Below are positions 7,684 through 14,970 of a stretch of 22,171 nucleotides of DNA, piece by piece. Positions within the stretch are counted from its first letter, which is position 1, and every line of letters begins with the position of its first letter. The notes under the pieces were generated by a model that did no database searches, was not told the DNA's origin, and saw nothing but the letters and a program-made list of their open reading frames with translations. The position numbers were made by a program, and so were the translations under genes. Origin of the DNA: Clostridiales bacterium (GTDB taxonomy: Bacteria > Bacillota > Clostridia > Oscillospirales > Oscillospiraceae); assembly GCA_020861055.1 (NCBI GenBank), contig JAJBTD010000145.1, forward strand, positions 13,184 to 35,354, read 5' to 3'.

Positions 7684-8325
7684 ATGAAAAAACGAAATGT
7701 GACGTCTCGCCGCTGGGGCGCGGCGCTGATGGCTGCTGGGGCGCTGCTCCTGCTGGCCCTCTCTCTGGGGGCCGGAGAGCAGCGGGCGCGGGCCGGTAAG
7801 GTCCTGCGGCTCCATGTGCTGGCAAACTCAGACAGCGAGGAGGACCAGACCTTAAAGCTCCAGGTACGGGACGCGGTACTGGCCTGCGCCCAGCCGCTGC
7901 TGGCGGGAGCGTCCTCCCAACAGGAGGCGGAGGCGGCGCTCTCCGGGGCACTGGAAGAGCTGGAACAGGTGGGAACGCAGGCCGTTCGGTCGGCGGGATA
8001 TGCCTATCCGGTTACTGCCACCCTGGAGACAGACTGGTTCCCCACCCGGACCTACGCAGATTTCTCCCTCCCGGCAGGATACTATCTCACCCTCCGGGTG
8101 GAGATCGGCCGGGGGGCGGGGCATAACTGGTGGTGCGTGGTCTATCCGCCCCTCTGCTCGGCTGGCGTGGAGGAGGTAGAGGAGACCTCTCTGGGGCTGA
8201 CGGAGGGCCAGATCTCCCTCATCACCCAGGACAGCGGGACGTATGAGTTCCGGTTTCAGTGTGCGGAGTGGTTCGGAGAGCTGCAAAGCTGGCTGGAACG
8301 GTTTTCAGACGCTTCGCAGGAATAA
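7684..8325 (+). CDS. spoIIR: Stage II sporulation protein R
   Basis: 213 residues. An N-terminal hydrophobic segment (about 11-30) is the signal/anchor for export, followed by the SpoIIR hallmark VLRLHVLANSDSEEDQTLKLQVRDAVL (here given only as its key parts: RLHVLANSDSEEDQ) and a C-terminal EFRFQCAEWF that matches the usual end. In Bacillus, SpoIIR is made in the forespore under sigma-F and secreted to the intermembrane space, where it triggers SpoIIGA to process pro-sigma-E. I took ATG 7684 (MKKRNVT); a GTG at 7675 is in frame. No clear sigma-F promoter was recognised upstream. It shows that the organism belongs to a sporulating lineage. Confidence 0.93.
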   Translation: MKKRNVTSRRWGAALMAAGALLLLALSLGAGEQRARAGKVLRLHVLANSDSEEDQTLKLQVRDAVLACAQPLLAGASSQQEAEAALSGALEELEQVGTQAVRSAGYAYPVTATLETDWFPTRTYADFSLPAGYYLTLRVEIGRGAGHNWWCVVYPPLCSAGVEEVEETSLGLTEGQISLITQDSGTYEFRFQCAEWFGELQSWLERFSDASQE

Positions 8326-8358
8326 CTATCAAAACAACAGGAGAGGAGCGTGTTCAAC

Positions 8359-9222
8359 ATGAGCGCAACGGTCTATTTTTCCCGGACGATCACCCCGGAG
8401 ACGGTGGCAAAGCTGTATGACTGTCTGGGGGTGGAGCTGACCGGCAGGGTCGCCGTCAAGCTCCATTCCGGCGAAGAGGGCAACCAGAACTTCCTCGGTC
8501 CGGAGTTCTGGAGGCCTATGATCGAGCAGGTGAACGGGACGGTGGTGGAGTGCAACACCGCCTATGAGGGCGCCCGGAACACCACCCAGAAGCACCTGCG
8601 CCTGCTGAACAAGCACGGCTGGAGCCGGTACTTCACAGTGGACCTGCTGGACGCCGAGGGGCCGGACATGGTGCTGGAGAACCCGGAGGGCAAGATCATC
8701 CAGAAGGACTATGTGGGAAAGGACCTGGCCAACTACGACTCCATGCTGGTGCTCTCCCATTTCAAGGGGCACCCCATGGGCGGCTACGGCGGGGCGCTGA
8801 AGCAGCTCTCCATCGGCTGCGCCTCCAGCTTTGGCAAGGCATACATCCACGGGGCGGGGGTGCCGGCAGACATCTGGACCGCCGACCACGACCGGTTCCT
8901 GGAGTCTATGGCGGACGCCGCCTCTATGGTGCACCGGCACTTTCAGGGTCAGGTAGCCTATATCAATGTCATGAAGAATATGTCGGTGGACTGCGACTGC
9001 TGTGCCGTGGCGGAGGACCCCTGTATGAAGGACATCGGCATCCTGGCTTCCACCGACCCCATCGCCATCGACCAGGCCTGCATCGACCTGGTGCTCCAAT
9101 CCGACGACCCAGGCAGAGACCACCTGCTGGAGCGCATCAACTCCCGCAACGGCGTCCACACCATCGAGGCCGCCGAGGCCCTGGGCTTTGGGACGAGGGA
9201 GTATGAGCTGATTCAGGTGTGA
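8359..9222 (+). CDS. DUF362 domain-containing protein
   Basis: 287 residues from ATG 8359, with GAGAGGAG (8341-8348) upstream; GTG 8350 is an alternative. The sequence carries DUF362 features: VAVKLHSGEEGN near the N terminus, VVECNTAYEGARN, a central SHFKGHPMGGYGGALKQLSIG, and a late DPIAIDQACIDLV. Many DUF362 proteins are fused to 4Fe-4S ferredoxin domains; this one has no such domain, only a VDCDCCAVAEDPC cysteine cluster late in the protein that could bind a metal or Fe-S cluster. The biochemical role of the family is not settled. It lies 33 bases after spoIIR and may be read from the same transcript. Confidence 0.88.
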   Translation: MSATVYFSRTITPETVAKLYDCLGVELTGRVAVKLHSGEEGNQNFLGPEFWRPMIEQVNGTVVECNTAYEGARNTTQKHLRLLNKHGWSRYFTVDLLDAEGPDMVLENPEGKIIQKDYVGKDLANYDSMLVLSHFKGHPMGGYGGALKQLSIGCASSFGKAYIHGAGVPADIWTADHDRFLESMADAASMVHRHFQGQVAYINVMKNMSVDCDCCAVAEDPCMKDIGILASTDPIAIDQACIDLVLQSDDPGRDHLLERINSRNGVHTIEAAEALGFGTREYELIQV

Positions 9223-9252
9223 GGAGCACGCTCTGCACCGATGAAAAAAAGG

Positions 9253-9281
9253 TTGCAATTTAGCCGGTGATATGCCATAAT
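9253..9281 (+). promoter_or_regulatory. Promoter of the tRNA-Ser gene
   Basis: TTGCAA (9253-9258), 17-base spacer, CATAAT (9276-9281), with an extended -10 TG at 9273-9274. The tRNA starts about 45 bases after the predicted start site. No other gene lies between. Confidence 0.7.
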
Positions 9282-9331
9282 AAACAGGCATTCCGCAAAT
9301 GCGCCGCCCGTCCCGTCTCCGGGACGGATTT

Positions 9332-9425
9332 GGAGACGTATCGAAGTGGTCATAACGAGAACGACTCGAAATCGTTTGATCGGTGATGAGCCGGTCCGTG
9401 GGTTCGAATCCCACCGTCTCCGCCA
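9332..9425 (+). tRNA. tRNA-Ser(CGA), CCA encoded
   Basis: A type II tRNA with long variable arm. Acceptor GGAGACG (9332-9338) pairs with CGTCTCC (9415-9421); discriminator G9422; CCA 9423-9425 is in the DNA. Anticodon stem AACGA/TCGTT (9360-9364, 9372-9376) encloses loop CTCGAAA, giving anticodon CGA (9367-9369), which reads UCG serine codons. T arm GTGGGTTCGAATCCCAC is perfect. The discriminator G and long variable arm agree with serine identity. Confidence 0.96.
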
Positions 9426-9434
9426 GAAAAGCTC

Positions 9435-9469
9435 AGCCAGCAGCCGCTGATACCGGCTGCTGGCTTTTT
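9435..9469 (+). terminator. Intrinsic terminator after tRNA-Ser
   Basis: Twelve-base perfect stem AGCCAGCAGCCG / CGGCTGCTGGCT (9435-9446 and 9454-9465), loop of seven, then a T run to 9469. It begins nine bases after the tRNA CCA end. Confidence 0.92.
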
Positions 9470-9528
9470 CCTGCCCTACCATAGAGGAACCAGGCATGGG
9501 AGAGCCGGGGGACAGATGGGGGAAACGT

Positions 9529-9560
9529 AAAAAACAACGCCGTCCAAAGGTGCGGTTTTT
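9529..9560. terminator. Weak A/T-flanked hairpin
   Basis: AAAAACAACGC pairs with GCGGTTTTT with a two-base AA bulge, flanked by A and T runs, so it could act as a weak bidirectional terminator. It lies just before the MATE promoter. Support is limited to the fold. Confidence 0.35.
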
Positions 9561-9573
9561 ATGAGAAAAAGCA

Positions 9574-9601
9574 TTGACTTTCCCCTGAAAAAAGCTATAA
9601 T
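9574..9601 (+). promoter_or_regulatory. Strong promoter of the MATE gene leader
   Basis: TTGACT (9574-9579), 16-base spacer, TATAAT (9596-9601). It is the only clear promoter between the tRNA terminator and the MATE gene, and predicts a transcript start near 9608. Confidence 0.8.
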
Positions 9602-9607
9602 ATGTTA

Positions 9608-9759
9608 CGCTGAGTTGCAGCGAATGCGTAAGTCCGGGCCACGGTCTTACGCATTTTTTCTCTTTTCCCCGCCGATCTGCGCAGAGACGGATGATACCGG
9701 CAGACGGTCGCCGGAAAAGGGAGACTGCTATCTGATATTTGATAAAAGGAGAAGCAATC
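9608..9759 (+). promoter_or_regulatory. Attenuator-type 5' leader of MATE gene (candidate riboswitch)
   Basis: The leader begins at once with hairpin CGCTG/CAGCG (9608-9612, 9618-9622), then a perfect 10-bp stem AATGCGTAAG/CTTACGCATT (9623-9632, 9646-9655) with loop TCCGGGCCACGGT and a run of six T (9654-9659): a textbook intrinsic terminator about 50 bases into the RNA and 100 bases before the gene. Full-length MATE mRNA therefore needs readthrough. A further small stem CCGGC/GCCGG lies near 9697-9714. Family knowledge: the guanidine-IV (mepA) riboswitch is a two-hairpin, terminator-controlled leader of clostridial MATE genes; I cannot confirm its consensus here. Confidence 0.65.
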
Positions 9760-11196
9760 ATGGAAGAAAAATCGAACGCCTATCTTGAGACAAAGCCTGT
9801 GGGCAGTCTGATGCGCAGCTACGCCATCCCCTGCATCATTTCTCTGCTGGTGGCCGCCCTGTATAACATTGTGGACCAGATCTTCATCTCCAATGCGGAC
9901 TATCTGGGCTCTTACGGAAATGCCGCCAACACAGTGGTCTTCCCCCTGACGGTGGTGGCCCTGGCGATTGCAGTGATGATCGGCGACGGCTGCTGCGCCT
10001 TCGTCAGTATCTGCTTGGGCAGCAATCAGAAGGAGAACGCCCATCGGAGCATCGGCAACTCCATTATCCTGACCATCCTGGCCAGCATCGTGGTCACTGC
10101 CATCTACCTGATTTTCGCCGATCAGATCATCGCCATGTTCGGCGGCACGGTCAACGACGAGACCTTTGCTCTGGCCCAGGAGTACTTCTTCTGGATCGCC
10201 CTGGGCATCCCCTTCTATATGTTCGGCCAGACGCTGAACCCCATCATCCGTTCTGACGGCAGCCCCAACTTCGCCATGGCCGCTACCCTGGCCGGCTGCG
10301 CCGCCAACATCGTCCTCGACCCCATCTGCATCTATGTTCTCCGCTGGGGCATGATGGGGGCAGCCGTGGCCACTGTCGCCGGACAGATCATCACCGCTGC
10401 CGCCTCCGTGTGGTACCTGTTCCACCTGAAAGCGGTCAAGCTGGAGAAGAGCAGCTTCCGGCTCAGCGGCCGGCTCATGGGCCGGTTCCTGCCCCTGGGA
10501 ATTTGCAGTTTTCTGTCCCAGGTGTCCATGGTGCTGTCCATGGCCGCTGTCAACAACATGATTCAGAAGTACGGCGCTCTGGACGCTATCTTTGGACAGG
10601 CGGAGTACGCTCAGATCCCCATGGCGGTGGTGGGCATCGTCATGAAGGTGTTCCAGGTGGTCATCTCCATCGCCATCGGTCTGGCCGCCGGATGCATTCC
10701 CGTGGTGGGCTATAACATCGGCGCAGGCCGGAAGGACCGGGTTCGCAGCCTGCTCACTCATCTGCTGGCGGCGGAGGCCATCGTGGGACTGATCGCCATG
10801 CTCATCGTGGAGATCTTCCCGGCCCAGCTCATCGGCGTCTTTGGCGCCGCCAACGAGAGCGCCTACTACACCGAGTTCGCCGTCAAGGCCTTCCGTACCT
10901 ATCTGTGCATGCTGATTCTGGCCTGTGTGAACAAGGGTACCTTCATCTTCCTCCAGGCTCTGGGCAAGGCGGGCCTGTCCACCATGCTCTCCATGGTGCG
11001 TGAGGTGGTCTTTGGCGTGGGCCTGGCCCTGCTGCTGCCGGTGTTCTTCGGCCTGGACGGAGTGCTGTACTCCATGCCCGTCTCCGACGTGCTCACCGGC
11101 GTCATCTCCGCTGTCGTTCTGGTCTACACCTACCGCAGTCTCCGGGACGACCCGGAGAGCCTGAGTCACGGCGTGACCCAGACCGCCGCCAACTGA
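9760..11196 (+). CDS. MATE-family multidrug efflux transporter (MepA-like)
   Basis: 478 residues and about twelve hydrophobic helices, the usual MATE plan of two six-helix halves. ATG 9760 has AAAAGGAG (9744-9751) upstream; a TTG at 9739 is in frame but lies before the ribosome site. The opening (KPVGSLMRSYAIPCIISLLVAALYN) with IVDQIFISN and the second-half GYNIGAGRKDRV are characteristic of the MepA/DinF branch that exports cationic drugs or toxic metabolites using Na+ or H+ gradients. Preceded by an attenuator-like leader and followed by a strong terminator, so it is a single-gene unit. Substrate unknown; the leader may give the clue. Confidence 0.93.
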   Translation: MEEKSNAYLETKPVGSLMRSYAIPCIISLLVAALYNIVDQIFISNADYLGSYGNAANTVVFPLTVVALAIAVMIGDGCCAFVSICLGSNQKENAHRSIGNSIILTILASIVVTAIYLIFADQIIAMFGGTVNDETFALAQEYFFWIALGIPFYMFGQTLNPIIRSDGSPNFAMAATLAGCAANIVLDPICIYVLRWGMMGAAVATVAGQIITAAASVWYLFHLKAVKLEKSSFRLSGRLMGRFLPLGICSFLSQVSMVLSMAAVNNMIQKYGALDAIFGQAEYAQIPMAVVGIVMKVFQVVISIAIGLAAGCIPVVGYNIGAGRKDRVRSLLTHLLAAEAIVGLIAMLIVEIFPAQLIGVFGAANESAYYTEFAVKAFRTYLCMLILACVNKGTFIFLQALGKAGLSTMLSMVREVVFGVGLALLLPVFFGLDGVLYSMPVSDVLTGVISAVVLVYTYRSLRDDPESLSHGVTQTAAN

Positions 11197-11208
11197 ATTT
11201 AAGTGCGC

Positions 11209-11261
11209 AAAATACCCCCGGCCTCCGGTGGAAGGTTCCACGGAAGCCGGGGGTATTCTTT
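11209..11261. terminator. Bidirectional terminator between MATE gene and ABC exporter operon
   Basis: AATACCCCCGGC (11211-11222) and GCCGGGGGTATT (11246-11257) form a perfect 12-bp stem extended by CCGGTGGAA/TTCCACGG with one bulged base. A run on the left and T run on the right let it stop both converging transcripts. Confidence 0.92.
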
Positions 11262-11266
11262 TACGC

Positions 11267-13081
11267 TCAGGTCGCCTTCCCGGCGAACTGCGTCTCGTAC
11301 AGCTGGGCGTACCGGCCCTTTTGGGCCAGGAGCTGGTCGTGATTGCCCCGCTCCACGATGCGCCCATGGTCCAGCACCACGATCAGGTCGGCGTCCCGGA
11401 TGGTGGACAACCGGTGTGCAATGATAATGCTGGTCCGGTCGTGCATCAGGTTGGTCATGGCGTCCTGAATCTTCTGCTCCGTCCGGGTGTCCACGCTGGA
11501 GGTGGCTTCGTCCAGGATGAGGATCTTCGGGTCGGCCAAAAACGCTCGGCCAATGGCCAGCAGCTGCCGCTGGCCCTGGGACAGGTTGGCTCCGGACTCG
11601 CTGAGCCGGGTGTCGTACCCCTCCGGGAGACGGCTGATCATCTCGTGACAGTTGCTCATCCGGGCGGCCCGCTCCACCGCCTGATCGCTGGCGGCGGGGT
11701 TGGCGTATTTCAGGTTGTTGCGGACGGTGTCAGAGAAGAGAACCGTGTCCTGTAACACAATGGCGGTGCCGCGGCGCAGCTCATCCCGGTCCATGTCCCG
11801 GATGTCCGTGCCGTCGATGCGGATGGCCCCGCCGTCGATGTCATAGAACCGCATGAGCAGGTTGACCACTGTGGTCTTGCCGCTGCCGGTGGCTCCCACC
11901 AGCGCCACCTTCTGTCCGGCCCGCACCTCCAGATCGAAGTCAAAGAGCACCTGCTTGCCGGGATAGTAGGAGAAGTCCACATGGCTGAACTGGACGGTGC
12001 CTCCGGCGCTGCCCATGGGCAGCAGGCCGGTCTGCGCCTCCGATTCCTCATCCATGACGGCGAACACCCGCTCGGCGCCCGCCAGCGCTGTCTCGATCTG
12101 CCCATAGAGCTGGGCGATCTCCTCGATGGGTCGGCTGAACTGCTTGGCATAGACGATAAAGGCGGAGATGACGCCCACGGAGATGACCCCGTTGATGGCA
12201 AACCACCCGCCGAAGGCGGCGATGATGACAAAGCCGATGTTGCCAATCACGTTCATCACCGGCCCCATAGACCCGCCCAGGCTCTCGGCAAAGATGCCGG
12301 TTCTGGTCAGCTGCTTGGAGAGCGCCTCGAACTCCGCCACGGCGTTCTCCTGGCGGTTGTAGGCCACGATAGTCCGGTAGCCCGTGACCATCTCCTCTAC
12401 GTTGCCGTTGAGCTGGCCCAGCAGCACCTGGCGCTTGCGGAAGAAGTGCTTCATAGCACGGGAGAGGTATTTCGTGGCCAGCACCGTCAGAATCACCGTC
12501 ACGCAGGACAGCAGCGCCAGCTGCCAGCACAGGGTCAGCATCATAATCACCGTCCCCAGCAGGGTCAGCACCCCGGAAACCAGGGAGCTGAGAGACTGGG
12601 AGATGGTGTTGGAGATGTTCTCCACGTCGTTGGTCATGCGGCTCATGACGTCGCCGTGGGAGTGGTTGTCCAGATACTTCACCGGGAGACGGACGATCTT
12701 CCGGAATAGGTCGCTGCGCATTTTCCGCACCACGCTCTGGCTCAGCCGGGCGGAGAGGAGGCTCTGGGAGTAGGTGGCTACGCTGTGGACGGCGTAGAGC
12801 ACCAGCATCATCTCCAGGATACCGGGGAGCCGGTCAAAGGCCCCCTCGGTGATGCGGTCGATGGCGCTGCTCTGGAGCTTGGGGGCCCAGACGGTACACA
12901 GCACCGTCACCGCCACCGAGGTCAGCAGCACCACCAGAGTCTTTGTCTCGTGACCAAAATATCCCATCAGACGGCGAAGGGTCTCTCCGGCGGACTTGGG
13001 CTTTTCCACCTCCTGATCCCGTCTGCCCCGGCGCATACCGGGAGGGGCGACGACAGGGGCCTGCTTGTTTGCTTCAGCCAA
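11267..13081 (-). CDS. Heterodimeric ABC exporter subunit with canonical ATP site
   Basis: About 604 residues: an N-terminal six-helix membrane domain (starts near LMGYFGHETKTLVVLLTSVAV) and a C-terminal nucleotide-binding domain with Walker A GATGSGKTT (about 393), signature LSQGQRQ with Gln in place of the first Gly, Walker B ILILDEATSSVD with catalytic Glu, and H-loop IIIAHRLST. This is the TM288/BmrD-type partner. Start: AGGAGG (plus 13091-13096) sits directly against GTG 13090, so TTG 13081 with nine-base spacing is preferred; it overlaps the upstream subunit stop by eight bases. The open frame runs on to 13207 but there it merely overlaps the partner gene. Likely exports drugs or lipids; substrate unknown. 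Confidence 0.9.
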   Translation of the reverse strand: MAEANKQAPVVAPPGMRRGRRDQEVEKPKSAGETLRRLMGYFGHETKTLVVLLTSVAVTVLCTVWAPKLQSSAIDRITEGAFDRLPGILEMMLVLYAVHSVATYSQSLLSARLSQSVVRKMRSDLFRKIVRLPVKYLDNHSHGDVMSRMTNDVENISNTISQSLSSLVSGVLTLLGTVIMMLTLCWQLALLSCVTVILTVLATKYLSRAMKHFFRKRQVLLGQLNGNVEEMVTGYRTIVAYNRQENAVAEFEALSKQLTRTGIFAESLGGSMGPVMNVIGNIGFVIIAAFGGWFAINGVISVGVISAFIVYAKQFSRPIEEIAQLYGQIETALAGAERVFAVMDEESEAQTGLLPMGSAGGTVQFSHVDFSYYPGKQVLFDFDLEVRAGQKVALVGATGSGKTTVVNLLMRFYDIDGGAIRIDGTDIRDMDRDELRRGTAIVLQDTVLFSDTVRNNLKYANPAASDQAVERAARMSNCHEMISRLPEGYDTRLSESGANLSQGQRQLLAIGRAFLADPKILILDEATSSVDTRTEQKIQDAMTNLMHDRTSIIIAHRLSTIRDADLIVVLDHGRIVERGNHDQLLAQKGRYAQLYETQFAGKAT

Positions 13082-14822
13082 CCTGCTCACCCTCCTTTCC
13101 CTGGGAGCGGCAGATATCCCGGTACACCGGGCATGTGCGCAGCAGCTCCCGGTGGGAGGCGCAGGCCACCAGTCTGCCCTCCTCCAGTACAGCGATTCGG
13201 TCTGCATTCTGCACCGAGGCCACCCGCTGGGCCACGATGATCTTGGTGACGTTTCCTTTTTTCTGGTTCAGGGCGGCATAGAGCTCCGCCTCCGTCTTCA
13301 GGTCCAGGGCGCTGGTGGCGTCGTCGAAGATGAGGATCTCCGCGTCCTTCAGCACCGCACGGCTGATGGCGACGCGCTGTTTCTGGCCGCCGGAGAGGCT
13401 CATGCCCTTCTCTGCCACCGGGGTATCGAAGCCGTCGGACTTCCGGCGGATGAACTCGGCGGCCTGGGCCACCTCCGCCGCCTCCTCCAGCTCCTCCTGA
13501 GTGGCGTCCTCTCTGCCCCAGCGGATGTTCTCCCCCAGAGTGGTGCTGAACAGCTCGCTCTTTTGCAGGGCGATGGCCACCTTGTCCCGGAGGGCGTGGA
13601 GGTCGTACTCCCGCACATCCACTCCATCCACCAGGACGGCCCCCTCGGTGGCGTCGTAGAACCGGGGGATGAGCTGCACCAGGCTGCTCTTGCCGCATCC
13701 GGTGGCCCCCATAATGCCCAACGTCTCCCCTGGCCGGACCGTCAGACTGATGTGCCGGAGCACCGGCTCCCCGCTGCCGTCCGGATAGGCGAAGGACACG
13801 TCCCGCAGCTCCACCTGGCCCCGGAGGTCGGTTTTCCCGTCAAAGGCTCCGCTCCCGATGGAGGGGGTGCAGTTGATGACCTCCTCCACCCGCCGGGCGG
13901 AGGCAAAGCCCCGGCTCAGGGTCTGGAAAATCATGGCCATCCGCAGGACGGCGTTCATGATCTGGGAGACGTAGGTGATGGCGGCCATCACCGTCCCCGG
14001 CGTGGCCCCGCCGGACTGGACCCGGATGCCGCCCACATAGATGACCGCCACCACCGACACGTTCAGGACGATGTTCAGCAGGGGGGTCATGGTGGCAAAC
14101 AGCTCCAAAATGTGCAGCTGGGTGCCGATGAGCTCCTCGTTGGCGGCGTCGAACCGCTCCTCCTCGTAGCCCTCCCGGACGTAAGCCTTGACCACTCTGG
14201 CCCCGGTGACGTTCTCCTGCATGACGCTGTTCACCCGGTCCAGCCGCTCCTGGAGGACGGTGAACAGGGGGGCGGTCTTTCGCAGGAAATACCAGGAGCA
14301 CCCCGCCACCAGGGGCAGGGCACAGGCGATGACCACCCCGAAGCTCAGATCCAGCATCAGCATGCAGCCGATGCCCCCCAGAAAGAGCAGCAGCGTCCGG
14401 AAGCTGCCCCGGATGCACTGCATGACCATGTTCTGGATCTGGGTGATGTCGTTGGTGATACGGGTCACCAGAGAGCCGGTAGAGAACCGGTTGGTCTGGG
14501 CGAAGGACAGAGACATGATCTGTCGAAAGGCATCCTCCCGGAGATCGCCTCCCAGGGGCTGACAGCACAGATTGGCGAACACCCCGGAGAGCACCCCGCA
14601 GGTGGCTCCGAAGATGCACCACAAAATCATGTCCCGTCCGGTGGTCAATACAATGTCCAGGTCACTGACCCCGCCGTTGGAGAGGCCCAGCACCCCCTCA
14701 TCCACGATTTCCGCCATGAGCTGGGGCTGTATCAGGTCCATGGAAACCTCTCCCACCATGGCGATGGGGGCCAAAATCGCCCAGATCCAGTAGCGCTTGA
14801 TGTACTTCCAGATACTTTTCAT
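13074..14822 (-). CDS. Heterodimeric ABC exporter subunit with degenerate ATP site
   Basis: 582 residues from ATG 14822 (MKSIWKYIKRYWIW) with GTGAGG seven bases upstream; an ATG at 14894 would start inside the promoter. An exporter membrane domain is followed by a nucleotide-binding domain with Walker A GATGCGKSS (about 372) and canonical signature LSGGQKQR, but Walker B reads IFDDATSALD (Asp for the catalytic Glu) and the switch is IIVAQRVAS (Gln for His). That is the TM287/BmrC-type pattern: this chain supplies the good signature to its partner and has a non-hydrolysing site of its own. It is first in a two-gene - strand operon and its stop overlaps the next start, giving equal amounts. Confidence 0.92.
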   Translation of the reverse strand: MKSIWKYIKRYWIWAILAPIAMVGEVSMDLIQPQLMAEIVDEGVLGLSNGGVSDLDIVLTTGRDMILWCIFGATCGVLSGVFANLCCQPLGGDLREDAFRQIMSLSFAQTNRFSTGSLVTRITNDITQIQNMVMQCIRGSFRTLLLFLGGIGCMLMLDLSFGVVIACALPLVAGCSWYFLRKTAPLFTVLQERLDRVNSVMQENVTGARVVKAYVREGYEEERFDAANEELIGTQLHILELFATMTPLLNIVLNVSVVAVIYVGGIRVQSGGATPGTVMAAITYVSQIMNAVLRMAMIFQTLSRGFASARRVEEVINCTPSIGSGAFDGKTDLRGQVELRDVSFAYPDGSGEPVLRHISLTVRPGETLGIMGATGCGKSSLVQLIPRFYDATEGAVLVDGVDVREYDLHALRDKVAIALQKSELFSTTLGENIRWGREDATQEELEEAAEVAQAAEFIRRKSDGFDTPVAEKGMSLSGGQKQRVAISRAVLKDAEILIFDDATSALDLKTEAELYAALNQKKGNVTKIIVAQRVASVQNADRIAVLEEGRLVACASHRELLRTCPVYRDICRSQGKEGEQVG

Positions 14823-14859
14823 ATTATGCCTCACTGCAATGATTTGTATAAATCGGCTT

Positions 14860-14888
14860 ATTGTAACATGGAAGCGCCTTTTTTTCAA
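14860..14888 (-). promoter_or_regulatory. Promoter of the ABC exporter operon
   Basis: On the - strand, TTGAAA (14883-14888), exactly 17 bases, then TACAAT (14860-14865) with extended TG one base before. The start codon is about 45 bases downstream. No repressor gene is nearby. Confidence 0.8.
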
Positions 14889-14911
14889 ATGCATCTGGAA
14901 GAAAAAGAACA

Positions 14912-14950
14912 GAAAAATACAGAGGCCCAGGCGACTGGCCGGAGCCTCTG
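14912..14950 (-). terminator. Terminator after fabF
   Basis: CAGAGGC (14920-14926) pairs with GCCTCTG (14944-14950), with more GC pairing inside; on the - strand it is followed by TATTTTTC. It starts 21 bases after the fabF stop. Confidence 0.8.
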
Positions 14951-14970
14951 CTTGCAGGAATCAATGTTTC

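Noticed and set aside
9561..9788. A 75-codon + strand frame over the MATE leader
   Set aside because: Its ATG lies upstream of the promoter that starts the leader transcript, and it spans the intrinsic terminator; no ribosome site.
9595..11367. A 590-codon - strand frame opposite the MATE gene
   Set aside because: Antisense of a membrane protein with His/Gly/Asp bias; it runs through a strong bidirectional terminator.
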